Part shown: piece after piece, positions 22,405 through 30,453 of the stretch
Numbering within the stretch: position 1 is the stretch's first letter
How the letters are laid out: the number at the start of each line of letters is the position of its first letter
NCBI GenBank assembly: GCA_013154235.1
Contig: JAADCV010000104.1
Coordinates: 1-33,818 of the forward strand
Reading direction: 5' to 3'
DNA: 33,818 nucleotides
From: Thermoproteota archaeon
GTDB taxonomy: Archaea; Thermoproteota; Thermoprotei_A; Sulfolobales; Ignisphaeraceae
Program-made: the position numbers and the translations under genes
Notes under the pieces: model-generated
What the model saw: only the letters and a program-made list of their open reading frames with translations
What the model was told of the DNA's origin: nothing
The model's database searches: none

Positions 22405-23313
22405 ATGAGGGTCTTTGTGACCGGAGGCTCCGGTCTCTTAGGGCATAGAATTGTTGAGGAGCTGTCCCGTAGAGGTCACGAGGTTATAGCTACGTACAAC
22501 AGGACCTCACCGCGTTTAGGAGTAGACGGCGTTAAGTGGGTTAGGATTGATATTAGCGATGCTGTTGCTATAGAGGATGCCTTGCTCAAAGCCAGGCCGG
22601 ACGCTGTGATTCATGCAGCAGCCTACACAGATGTTGATGGGTGCGAGGTTGAGAAGGATCGTGCTTGGCGTGTTAATGTTGTTGCGACGAGAAGCATTGT
22701 TAGGGCTTGCAGAGTTGTGAAGAGCTACTTGATATACATATCTACAGACTACGTGTTTGACGGATCCAAAGGTATGTATAGCGAGAGCGATATTCCAAGC
22801 CCTATCAACTACTACGGGCTTACGAAGCTAGTAGCTGAGGAGATCGTGAAGAGCAGCGACCTTCTATACACTATAGTGAGGCCCAGCGCTATCTACGGTG
22901 TTGGTCCGGGAAAAGCTAACTTTGCAACATTCGTAGCAGATAGGTTGATGCGCGGTGAGGAGGTTCCAGCAGTTAGCGATCAGTATGTCTCTCCAACCCT
23001 AAACTCCGCGCTTGCGAGAGCAGTTGCCGAGATCGTAGAGATGAGGCCTATGGGTGTTCTCCACGTTGCGGGTAACCGCATGAGTAGGTACGAGTTTGCG
23101 GTTGCGCTAGCCAGAGCCCTTGGAGCTAACGAGGGGCTTATTCGAAGAGTTAGCATGGAGAGTATGAGGTGGAAAGCTAGGAGACCGCGCGACTCTAGCT
23201 TAGATACTAGCCGAGCGCGCGAGCTGCTAAGCGAGAAATTAGTATTTGATACTGAGAGCAGTATCCAGCTATTTGTCGAAGAGTACCGGAGGTGGAGAGG
23301 ACTATGCCCATAA
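22405..23313 (+). CDS. rmlD: dTDP-4-dehydrorhamnose reductase
   Basis: Final NAD(P)H-dependent step to dTDP-L-rhamnose. Motifs: GGSGLLGHRIVEEL (cofactor loop), AAAYTDVDGCE, STDYVFDGSKG, YYGLTKLVAEE (catalytic Tyr/Lys) and RPSAIYG. 302 residues from ATG 22405, which has a strong GGAGGTG ribosome site six bases upstream overlapping the rmlB stop; GTG at 22390 would add five residues. The 3' end overlaps the rmlC start by ten bases. Confidence 0.95.
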   Translation: MRVFVTGGSGLLGHRIVEELSRRGHEVIATYNRTSPRLGVDGVKWVRIDISDAVAIEDALLKARPDAVIHAAAYTDVDGCEVEKDRAWRVNVVATRSIVRACRVVKSYLIYISTDYVFDGSKGMYSESDIPSPINYYGLTKLVAEEIVKSSDLLYTIVRPSAIYGVGPGKANFATFVADRLMRGEEVPAVSDQYVSPTLNSALARAVAEIVEMRPMGVLHVAGNRMSRYEFAVALARALGANEGLIRRVSMESMRWKARRPRDSSLDTSRARELLSEKLVFDTESSIQLFVEEYRRWRGLCP

Positions 23314-23834
23314 TGTCGGTTCGAGAGCTGTGGCTCCCGGGAGTTAAGTTGGCGGACATAGCTAGGTTTGTTGATGAGAGAGGCGCGTTTCACGAGGTTA
23401 TGCGCATTGACTGGCGCGAGCTACTGGGCGAAGATAAGTTTGTGCAAGCAAATCTATCTGTAACCTACCCCGGAGTTGTTAGAGCCTGGCATCGCCACCT
23501 TCGTGGACAGGTAGACTACTTCTTCGTCGTGCGAGGATCGGCAAAGGTGTGCGTATACGATGAAGAATCTAGGCATTTGGTGGAGGTGGTGCTCGCGGAA
23601 TCTAGGCCGCAGATACTTAGGGTGCCTGGCCACTACTGGCACGGCTTTAAGGCTATAGGAACTGAGCCCGTGTACCTCCTATACTTCGTTACAAAACTGT
23701 ACGATTATTCGAATCCTGATGAAGAGAGGAGACCCTGGAATGATGAGAGCATAGTTCCGCTAAAGATAAACGGGCGTAGCGACGACCCTAGATGCGGAAA
23801 GGCGTGGGACTGGTTCTACCCCCCACATAGATAG
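23304..23834 (+). CDS. rmlC: dTDP-4-dehydrorhamnose 3,5-epimerase (RmlC-like cupin)
   Basis: Epimerises C3 and C5 of the keto sugar before reduction by RmlD. 176 residues from ATG at 23304; GGAGGTG ends nine bases upstream. FVQANLSVTYPGVVRAWHRH is the place of FVQDNxSxSxxGVLRGLHYQ in bacterial RmlC: the catalytic histidine is kept but GLHYQ is replaced by AWHRH. VPGHYWHGFKAIG matches the GFAHGF segment, and RRPWNDESI the C-terminal conserved part. The operon position makes the assignment firm, although this branch of the cupin family is divergent. Confidence 0.9.
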   Translation: MPIMSVRELWLPGVKLADIARFVDERGAFHEVMRIDWRELLGEDKFVQANLSVTYPGVVRAWHRHLRGQVDYFFVVRGSAKVCVYDEESRHLVEVVLAESRPQILRVPGHYWHGFKAIGTEPVYLLYFVTKLYDYSNPDEERRPWNDESIVPLKINGRSDDPRCGKAWDWFYPPHR

Positions 23835-23879
23835 ATAGTGTTTTCTAGGCAGGCTCTCCGAGGCGTATAGGGAGCTATC

Positions 23880-24203
23880 ATGAGGTACTTCGTGGTTCTC
23901 GTCACGGCTTCATCGATGGAGGAAGCGATGAGGATTGCTAGGCGTGTGGTTGAGGAGAAACTAGCTGCGTGTGTGAACATAGTTAACGGTGTTAGATCCG
24001 TATACGTGTGGAAGGGTAACGTTGAGGAAGGTAGCGAGGTGCTGCTGATAATGAAGACGAGGGAGGATGTTCTGCAGAGGCTTATAGAGAGGGTTAAGGA
24101 GCTCCATAGCTACGAGGTTCCCGAAGTTATTGCTATCGAGATAGCTAACGGTCTAAGCGCTTATCTCGAGTGGATAGATCGTGTTGTAGAAGGACGAGAG
24201 TAG
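23880..24203 (+). CDS. cutA: CutA divalent-ion tolerance family protein
   Basis: A small trimeric ferredoxin-like-fold protein, linked to copper tolerance in bacteria; its role in archaea is unclear. VLVTASSMEEAMRIARRVVEEKLAACVNIV is the family signature, followed by SVYVWKGNVEEGSEVLLIMKT and LHSYEVPEVIAIEI. 107 residues is typical. ATG at 23880 begins 45 bases after rmlC. The stop overlaps the next start by one base (TAGTG). Confidence 0.96.
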   Translation: MRYFVVLVTASSMEEAMRIARRVVEEKLAACVNIVNGVRSVYVWKGNVEEGSEVLLIMKTREDVLQRLIERVKELHSYEVPEVIAIEIANGLSAYLEWIDRVVEGRE

Positions 24204-24976
24204 TGCGCCCCTACGTAGTGATATTCTTTACTCAGAGCATCGACGGTAAGATAGCTGCAGTAGATGGGTATAGCAAGCTATCGTGTGAAGAGGATAAGAG
24301 AAGGCAGTTCTGGCTTAGATGTGCAGTTGATGGTGTTGTGGTAGGGGCTAACACTGTCATAGCGGATAATCCTAGGCTGTACCCGAAACTGTGCTTAGAA
24401 ACGAAGAGTCGTTACTTTAGAATAGTTATAGATGGAAAGCTTAGGATCCCGCTGGATGCGAGAATTCTAGATACTTCTAGGTTCGGAACCATAGTCATTA
24501 CGAGCAAATGCGCTCCAGCTGACAAGGTGAGAGAGCTTAGGAAGATGGGTGTCGAAGTGATTATGTGTGGAGACGGGGAGCGGATTGATATCCATAGAGC
24601 TCTAGAGATGCTGTTGAAAGAGTTTGGCATAGAGAAGATCATGGTTGAGGGAGGAGGGAGCACTATATGGAGCTTTGTGAGCAGCGGTGCCTTCGACGAA
24701 GTTAGGGTTACGATATCGCCAGTGATCTTTGGTGGTGCAGCGGTTAGCTCGGTTTCAGGAGAGGGGTTTAGGGGTAGGGATGCTCCAAAGCTCGACCTAG
24801 TTTTTGCAGCTCTGTGTAAGTGCGGCTCAGAGATACATCTCGTGTATCGTAATCCTAGCCCGGTGGGTCACGCAGTAGCTAGGGGAGTTGGCACTTTAAA
24901 CAACTTCTCTAGGATACTGATTGATAGAGGTGAGCTAGTAGGTGGGCGAGGCACCACCTCCTCCACCACCAGTTAG
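24203..24976 (+). CDS. RibD-type reductase (2,5-diamino-6-ribosylamino-4(3H)-pyrimidinone 5'-phosphate reductase-like)
   Basis: Second step of archaeal riboflavin and F420 precursor synthesis: NADPH-dependent reduction of the ribose side chain. Motifs: PYVVIFFTQSIDGKIA, CAVDGVVVGANTVIADNPRL and IMVEGGGSTIWSFVSSGAFDEVRVTISPVIFGG, all RibD_C. 257 residues from GTG 24203, which overlaps the cutA stop; the frame upstream is antisense-free but lies inside cutA. About 40 residues follow the normal end of the domain (after EIHLVYR), ending in a Ser/Thr-rich tail that overlaps the next gene by 35 bases. No other riboflavin gene is adjacent. Confidence 0.9.
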   Translation: MRPYVVIFFTQSIDGKIAAVDGYSKLSCEEDKRRQFWLRCAVDGVVVGANTVIADNPRLYPKLCLETKSRYFRIVIDGKLRIPLDARILDTSRFGTIVITSKCAPADKVRELRKMGVEVIMCGDGERIDIHRALEMLLKEFGIEKIMVEGGGSTIWSFVSSGAFDEVRVTISPVIFGGAAVSSVSGEGFRGRDAPKLDLVFAALCKCGSEIHLVYRNPSPVGHAVARGVGTLNNFSRILIDRGELVGGRGTTSSTTS

Positions 24977-25436
24977 ACCGCCAGCTCGATGGGAGAGACC
25001 AATTGATCTAGGCGCAGCTCAGAGAGCTGTGGAGACTGTGAGAAGCGCTCTTCCGTACATTACTATAGGGCCTCCAATTATGCACTATGGTCCGGCAGGA
25101 GACGTGCACATAGATGTTCCGCTGGTTTACCACGACGTAGCGCTCGATAGGGTGCACTTCGATCCAATTGCAAAGTCTCCCTCTCCTAAGGGAAGGCCTG
25201 TGCATGCATGGGGAGTTAGCGTTGATCGTGCAGAGGTTGTGAGTATAATGGAGCAGGTGCTTAAGGAGCTGCGGGTTGTGGACGCTGTGGAGTTTCGGAA
25301 GCCCGAGGACTGCTGGGTTGTTCCTCTAGCGTGGAAGGTGCTCATAGTTGCTCACATAAAGGTTACCTCCGATGGCACACAACTCGTTCCAGACTACCAT
25401 CTTACTGCTGAAATGCGAAGGTTTGCCTCTTGGTAG
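24942..25436 (+). CDS. Uncharacterised protein with proline-rich N-terminus
   Basis: 164 residues, not recognised. MGEAPPPPPPVRPPARWERP is a disordered Pro/Arg start. The rest is a compact alpha/beta domain with conserved-looking segments (YITIGPPIMHYGPAGDVHIDVPLVYHDVALDRVHFDP, SPKGRPVHAWG, DCWVVPLAWKVLIVAHIKVTSDG). There is no membrane span or signal. GTG at 24942 has GAGGTGAG seven bases upstream, inside the reductase gene, and its own 3' end overlaps the permease start by seven bases. It is clearly expressed in this operon; function unknown. Confidence 0.8.
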   Translation: MGEAPPPPPPVRPPARWERPIDLGAAQRAVETVRSALPYITIGPPIMHYGPAGDVHIDVPLVYHDVALDRVHFDPIAKSPSPKGRPVHAWGVSVDRAEVVSIMEQVLKELRVVDAVEFRKPEDCWVVPLAWKVLIVAHIKVTSDGTQLVPDYHLTAEMRRFASW

Positions 25437-26536
25437 CTAAAGCCGCTTCCTTACTGCGGGTGCTAGCTAGGAGAAAGGGCCTGGTAGCCCTCGTAGCGCT
25501 CTTTGTAGCTCTTTCTATATACAACAGAGCGTTTCTCGGTGTTGCGCTACACTACCTTAACCTTAGGGTTTTAGAGCTGCTAGCATCGATGATGATTGTA
25601 TCGAGGGGTTTCGAGCTTTCTGGGATACTATCGCGTATATCAGCGCGCCTAGTTGAGGTATCACGCGGTAGCGTTAGGCTGCTGCTCGCGCTCCTGCTGG
25701 TTACCACGGCTATGGTAAGCGCTGTGCTTATGAATGATACGTCTCTATTCGTCTTTGTTCCGCTCGCGGTTGCTATAGCGAGGCTCTGCTCGCTTAGAAG
25801 AGATGAGATCGTTGCGCTCACTGTGATAGCTGCGAACGTTGGGTCTCAGCTAACGCCTATTGGAAACCCGCAGAACATGTTGGTGTGGGTGTATGCGAGA
25901 GTCCCCTTCTGGGTCTTTGTAGCAAAGATGGCTGCGCCAACACTATTCTGCATAGCTATCCTCCTTGTGTACGCTCTGCATGTGTCTAGAGGCAAAGGGA
26001 GGATTCCGGTTCCACCGCGTACAGCGTTAGACAGTAAGCTAGCTGCGGCATCCATGGCATCGCTGGTAGCCACGATAGTCATTGCGCAAAGCTGTTGGTG
26101 GTACCTAGCGCTAGTGCCGCCGCTTGTCTCAATTGTGGTTCTTCGCAGGTTCGAGCTAGCTAAGGCGGTTGATCTCTGGCTTCTAGCATTCTTCGCATTG
26201 ATATTCATGGACTTCGGAGGCTTGGGCTGGATCCTCTCCTCTCTTAGGCTCTATGCGACAAGAATCACGATTGTTGCTCTAGGAATAGCGCTTAGCCAAG
26301 CCATAAGCAATGTTCCTGCTGCTGCAATACTGATACATTGGGTTGGATCGAGGTACTGGTATCAGATAGCGCTGTCGTGTGACATTGCGGGCAATGGTAC
26401 TATAATTTCGTCTCTAGCTAACATCATTGGTGCGAAGCTTGGTGAGGTTCGGTACGGTGATATGCAGAGAAGAACTATTCCCTTTCTGCTAGCGACGATC
26501 CCTATAGCCTTGGTATTCTCTTTAGGTATCATCTAG
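25430..26536 (+). CDS. ArsB/NhaD (ion transporter superfamily) membrane permease
   Basis: 368 residues with about nine to ten hydrophobic spans, so an integral membrane protein. MNDTSLFVFVPLAVAI and GSQLTPIGNPQNM form the first conserved repeat of the ArsB/NhaD/CitM permeases, and ISNVPAAAILIH with GNGTIISSLANIIGA the second. This re-entrant-loop pattern binds substrate and ion. The substrate may be Na+/H+, arsenite or a carboxylate; it is shorter than bacterial ArsB (about 430) and has no ArsA partner here. TTG at 25430 overlaps the preceding gene. Confidence 0.88.
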   Translation: MVAKAASLLRVLARRKGLVALVALFVALSIYNRAFLGVALHYLNLRVLELLASMMIVSRGFELSGILSRISARLVEVSRGSVRLLLALLLVTTAMVSAVLMNDTSLFVFVPLAVAIARLCSLRRDEIVALTVIAANVGSQLTPIGNPQNMLVWVYARVPFWVFVAKMAAPTLFCIAILLVYALHVSRGKGRIPVPPRTALDSKLAAASMASLVATIVIAQSCWWYLALVPPLVSIVVLRRFELAKAVDLWLLAFFALIFMDFGGLGWILSSLRLYATRITIVALGIALSQAISNVPAAAILIHWVGSRYWYQIALSCDIAGNGTIISSLANIIGAKLGEVRYGDMQRRTIPFLLATIPIALVFSLGII

Positions 26537-26616
26537 GTTATTAAGGGTTTGCATAAGCAAGTATTAGTACGGAAGGTTAGGAGCTTTCGCTAGCGCTATC
26601 AGTAGGTAGCGCAGAG

Positions 26617-28170
26617 TTGAGCGAGGCTGTAGGATCTAAGGTGAAAGAGTATACCATACAGGCGTACCCGCGGGTATCTATAATTGTTGAAATAGTTGAG
26701 ACTCCCGATCACAAGCTCAAGTACGTAGTGAAGGAGCCTCCCTTAACTAAAGAAGGAGAGAGACTGCTTAAAGAAGCGATGAATAGGATCATGGGCGACG
26801 TCAAGCTCCTAAGCCATTTCTCTAAGCTAACAGGGGTAGACGAGGGAATAGAGGAAGCAATAGAGCTGCTGAAACCGATGGCTAAGAAGAAGCTGAAGAA
26901 GGGCGTGATAAGCGAGGATGAGCTGTATGCAGTAGCTTACTACATTTCGCGTGATCTAGTGGGGTACGGCAAGATAGATCCTTTGCTTCGAGACCCACAC
27001 ATCGAGGACATCACTTGCGATGGTGTTGCGATACCGATATACGTGTTCCACAACGAGTACGAGTGGCTAGAGACGAACATAGTGTTCACGTCGGTAGAGG
27101 AGCTCGAGAGGGTTATAAGAAAGCTCGCGCACCGGGCTGGCGTGGAGCCAACGTTTGCGCAGCCTATAGTTGAGGGCGTTATAAGGCCAGAGGGATACAG
27201 GCTTCATGTGGTTCTAGACGTTGTATCCAGAAGAGGGCATAGCTTTACCATTAGGAGGTTTAGGGAAGTACCGTTCACAATGGTAGAGCTGATTCAGAGG
27301 AGAATGCTTGATCCAGCTCTAGCAGCATTTCTATGGCTAGTTGCTGAGAATAGGCAAGGTATAGTAATATACGGTCCTACGGGCGCCGGCAAGACAACGC
27401 TCTTGAACGCGATAGCGATGCTGCTACCTCCGGAGGTTAAGATCGTTACCGCGGAGGACACTCCCGAGATCTCGCTTCCATTCCACGATAACTGGGTTGC
27501 CATGACTACGAGGCTCAGCACCGATCCCTATGTGCAGAGCGTGTCCTTGCAAGCTCAAGTGGAGTCAGCTCTTCGGCAGCGTCCCGACGTACTTATACTT
27601 GGGGAGATAAGATCTAGAGAAGCGTATAGCTTCTTCCAAGCGGTCTCGACAGGGCATGGAGGGCTCACGACGGTTCACGCCGAGTCTGTAGAGGCATTAA
27701 TTCGAAGATTATCCTCGCCTCCCATGTCTGTCCCTAAGTCCCTAATAGCAACAGCTCGACTCTTCGTTGGAGTCCTTAGGCTTGCTCTCCCTTCGGGTGT
27801 CACGAGGAGAGTTGTCTACGTTCATGAGGTTGAGGGATATGATCCTAGAAGGGACTCGATAAAGATAAAGCTTGAAGCTAGATGGTTTAGGAATGAGGAT
27901 TTGTGGAAGATGGATCTGAAGACCAGTACGAGTATCGAGGCGATAGCATCTCTCAACGCTCTTAACTACAACGATGTTGTTGAGGACCTTATCAAGAGAT
28001 CAACGATACTCTGGTGGGCTGCGATGAAAGGACTGGATATTGTTGCTCTTCACACTCTAGTAAGAAGGTATAGAAGGAACCCTGATGAGGTGTACAAGAA
28101 GGTGCTTAGCGAGGTAGAGAAGCCTTACGAGGCGATACAACTTGATACGATCGAGAGGCTCGAGATCTAG
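26617..28170 (+). CDS. Type II/IV secretion (archaeal pilus) ATPase, GspE/VirB11 family
   Basis: Hexameric motor that powers assembly of type IV-like filaments at the membrane. 517 residues. N-terminal domain 1-150; RDLVGYGKIDPLLRDPHIEDITCDG is the family's N2 segment. RPEGYRLHV and FTIRRF precede Walker A GPTGAGKTT (from residue 253). The Asp box is TAEDTPEI, Walker B LILGEIRSREA, and the His box GHGGLTTVHAES. The start is TTG at 26617. The first of three genes; the next two encode membrane platform proteins. Archaellum FlaI or a DNA-import ATPase is less likely without their partner genes. Confidence 0.95.
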   Translation: MSEAVGSKVKEYTIQAYPRVSIIVEIVETPDHKLKYVVKEPPLTKEGERLLKEAMNRIMGDVKLLSHFSKLTGVDEGIEEAIELLKPMAKKKLKKGVISEDELYAVAYYISRDLVGYGKIDPLLRDPHIEDITCDGVAIPIYVFHNEYEWLETNIVFTSVEELERVIRKLAHRAGVEPTFAQPIVEGVIRPEGYRLHVVLDVVSRRGHSFTIRRFREVPFTMVELIQRRMLDPALAAFLWLVAENRQGIVIYGPTGAGKTTLLNAIAMLLPPEVKIVTAEDTPEISLPFHDNWVAMTTRLSTDPYVQSVSLQAQVESALRQRPDVLILGEIRSREAYSFFQAVSTGHGGLTTVHAESVEALIRRLSSPPMSVPKSLIATARLFVGVLRLALPSGVTRRVVYVHEVEGYDPRRDSIKIKLEARWFRNEDLWKMDLKTSTSIEAIASLNALNYNDVVEDLIKRSTILWWAAMKGLDIVALHTLVRRYRRNPDEVYKKVLSEVEKPYEAIQLDTIERLEI

Positions 28171-29041
28171 CACTTTGCTTCAGCCGCTCATAGACGCTCT
28201 ATCTAAGCCTCTGTACCCATTGCTCTCAAAGTATCGCTCGCTCGAGGTTTTGGTTATAGGGTCGGGTATAGATACTGGCTTCGAGTCGTACTGCCGTAAG
28301 GGAGCGGCCTCTATACTCATAGCTATGGTAGCTGGGAGCTCGCTAGCATTCGTTGCTTTCAGCACTATCATACCTTACATCATGGCAGCTGTAGCTGCGG
28401 TAGCTGTTGGGGTTGCAGTAATACTACCCATATCGCTAGCAGCGTTCATAGCGCTACCTGCAACTATGTATAGTAATAGAGGTGCAGTACTCGAGGCAAA
28501 GTTTCCTGCATTCGCACTAGTCCTATCTCTTCTCCTAGCTGCTGGAGCCTCTCTGAGCCAAGCTATAGAGACTATGTATAGTAGGTACCTCGAAGACCTA
28601 AAGAACTTCAGCATAGAGATCGAGATGCTCAGATCAATGATTCGCGTTGGTGTACCCATAGATGAGGCTCTGAGAAAGTTATCGTATATAACACCCTCGC
28701 AGACTCTAAAGGCTCTGTTTCTCGATCTAGCAGCTGCCACGAGAATAGGTGGTGACCTAGCAGAGTCCGTAAGTAACGCAATGAGAAACTACATCGATAG
28801 GTACAGCATAAGGGTGGAGAAGGTAGTGAATGATATTGGAGTCATAATGGAGGGCTATCTATCGGTGTGTATGCTGCTGCCACTCCTGCTAGGTGTTCTA
28901 TCCATTCTGTTTATGGTTGCGCCAAGCGCAGGACTAACGTTTGAAAGCATTATGTTCATGACGGTGTTTATTATGATACCGATCATATCTGCCATGACGC
29001 TAGTAATCGTCGATTCCATGGTATCGAAGCTGAGGGTGTGA
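28142..29041 (+). CDS. FlaJ/TadC-like membrane platform protein 1
   Basis: 299 residues. Two hydrophobic spans near 55-105, then a cytoplasmic T2SSF-type helical domain (PAFALVLSLLLAAGASLSQAIETM... IDEALRKLSYITPSQTLKALFLDLAAATRIGGDLAESV), then two spans at the C-terminus (about 240-295). This is a single T2SSF unit, shorter than archaeal FlaJ (over 500 residues with two units). TTG at 28142 overlaps the ATPase gene by 29 bases with GAGGCGAT upstream; TTG at 28175 is an alternative. It pairs with the next gene. Confidence 0.88.
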   Translation: MIRSRGSRSSTLLQPLIDALSKPLYPLLSKYRSLEVLVIGSGIDTGFESYCRKGAASILIAMVAGSSLAFVAFSTIIPYIMAAVAAVAVGVAVILPISLAAFIALPATMYSNRGAVLEAKFPAFALVLSLLLAAGASLSQAIETMYSRYLEDLKNFSIEIEMLRSMIRVGVPIDEALRKLSYITPSQTLKALFLDLAAATRIGGDLAESVSNAMRNYIDRYSIRVEKVVNDIGVIMEGYLSVCMLLPLLLGVLSILFMVAPSAGLTFESIMFMTVFIMIPIISAMTLVIVDSMVSKLRV

Positions 29042-29044
29042 GCC

Positions 29045-29959
29045 TTGAGGATAGTCACCTTTAGAAGGGTGGGCATTGCGGTAGCGCTCTTCACTGTTAT
29101 AGGCATTCTCCTTCCTACGATGGGGTACAGCGAGCTTGCCAAGCTCGCGGGGGTGAAGGTGCCGACGGGAATTAGGTTCGAGGCGTACGTGTTTGGACCC
29201 TTGGTATTAGTGCTTCCAGTGAGTCCCCAGAGCATAGTTCTAGTATCGTGCCTCGTCGTGGGTGTTGCTAGCGCAATCTACGTTTTCACTAGAGCGAAGT
29301 TCCACTACTTCGAAGCTATGAGAGAGGAGCTCATGCAGCTGATATCCAGCGTTGCCGCAATGGTTAGGACGAGGGTTCCGCTAATAGATGCGCTCGAGGA
29401 AGCTAGCGGAATTGTTGGTGAGCCTCTTCGCAGTGCTGTACTCGAATTCACCTCGCTAGTTAGGCTAGGAGAGGATCCCCATGTAGCAATGAGGAAAGTT
29501 TTCGGTAAAGCGCCTCCGGAGGTCAGGTTGCTAGCCTCATCCTTTGTAATAGCTATGCAGAGCGGTGGCCGCGTCCCAGAGGTTCTTTCCGAAGCCAATA
29601 GGTATGTTCAACAGCTCCAGAGAATGGACTTTATAAGAAGGTACAGATTAGCTGAGCAAAGGCTTATAGCGCTAATGGCAGTGCTAGCATTCGCTGCATC
29701 AGGAGCAGTAATTGTATGGCTAATAGAATATGTTGCCCCTAAGCTAGCCTCCCTCCCAGGAGCAGCAAGCATAAACATACCCTTCGTAACCTCTAGCTAT
29801 TTCGTATCGGCGCTATTCATGGATATTATGGCTAGCCTCGTTGTGAGCAGGATAATGACAGGGACTTTCTACTTGGCACCTAAGTATGTTGCGTTGACAG
29901 TTCCGCTAATAGCGCTCATGTTCCTAGCTCTAATGATGGGACTCATACACATCTTTTGA
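29045..29959 (+). CDS. FlaJ/TadC-like membrane platform protein 2
   Basis: 304 residues. N-terminal span (VGIAVALFTVIGILLPT), a second near 60-80, then the cytoplasmic domain (MREELMQLISSVAAMVRTRVPLIDALEEASG... VRLGEDPHVAMRKVFG) with AMQSGGRVPEVLSE, and three C-terminal spans. The same fold as protein 1 but clearly diverged. TTG at 29045, three bases after the previous stop. Together the two would supply the membrane platform that one larger FlaJ supplies elsewhere. The 3' end overlaps a convergent gene by 30 bases. Confidence 0.88.
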   Translation: MRIVTFRRVGIAVALFTVIGILLPTMGYSELAKLAGVKVPTGIRFEAYVFGPLVLVLPVSPQSIVLVSCLVVGVASAIYVFTRAKFHYFEAMREELMQLISSVAAMVRTRVPLIDALEEASGIVGEPLRSAVLEFTSLVRLGEDPHVAMRKVFGKAPPEVRLLASSFVIAMQSGGRVPEVLSEANRYVQQLQRMDFIRRYRLAEQRLIALMAVLAFAASGAVIVWLIEYVAPKLASLPGAASINIPFVTSSYFVSALFMDIMASLVVSRIMTGTFYLAPKYVALTVPLIALMFLALMMGLIHIF

Positions 29960-30451
29960 GTTCTTGAGGTACCTATAGAGAACCCTTATTATCGCTAGGA
30001 TTGTATCTCCTTCTCCTCTAAGCTTTCGATACTCCTCTTCTTTCAAGCTGCACTCAACTAACTCCTTAAGAATTTCGGATAGTTTTAGCACGTATACATT
30101 CTCCGAAGACAAGATGCTTAGATACGGCTCTATCTTCTCTAGATCCTTATCGTCTACAACTAGGATTGCTCGATCCACTCTATAACCATTGCTCTCTAAG
30201 TAAGCGAGGCTCCTCTTGAATAACCTTAGTAACCTATGTATCGAGTCTCTAACACGCTTAACGCTCTTAAAGTCCCTACATTCAACTATAACAGTTTCGC
30301 GGGGGCTTATAGCGAGAATGTCTATGAATTGATGAAAAATCCTCTCTGACCCTCCAACGCGTTTTCGATAGGGTATTGGAACAGCTACCCTCACTGCATA
30401 GCTTTTGCACATGAAGTAGCGCTGCACGAGCTCAACTAAGTACCTAGCCAT
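29930..30451 (-). CDS. Uncharacterised protein with degenerate nuclease-fold-like motif
   Basis: 173 residues, not recognised. FIDILAISPRETVIVECRDFK (Asp44, Glu57, Arg59) has the D...ExK spacing of PD-(D/E)XK nucleases, with Arg in place of Lys. DRAILVVDDKDLEKIEPYLSILSSENVYVLKLSEILKEL follows as the usual Rossmann-like end. No signal or membrane span. ATG at 30451 lies two bases after the aminopeptidase stop, so the pair is co-transcribed. The 3' end overlaps the convergent pilus-platform gene. Confidence 0.78.
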   Translation of the reverse strand: MARYLVELVQRYFMCKSYAVRVAVPIPYRKRVGGSERIFHQFIDILAISPRETVIVECRDFKSVKRVRDSIHRLLRLFKRSLAYLESNGYRVDRAILVVDDKDLEKIEPYLSILSSENVYVLKLSEILKELVECSLKEEEYRKLRGEGDTILAIIRVLYRYLKNSKDVYESHH

Positions 30452-30453
30452 CT

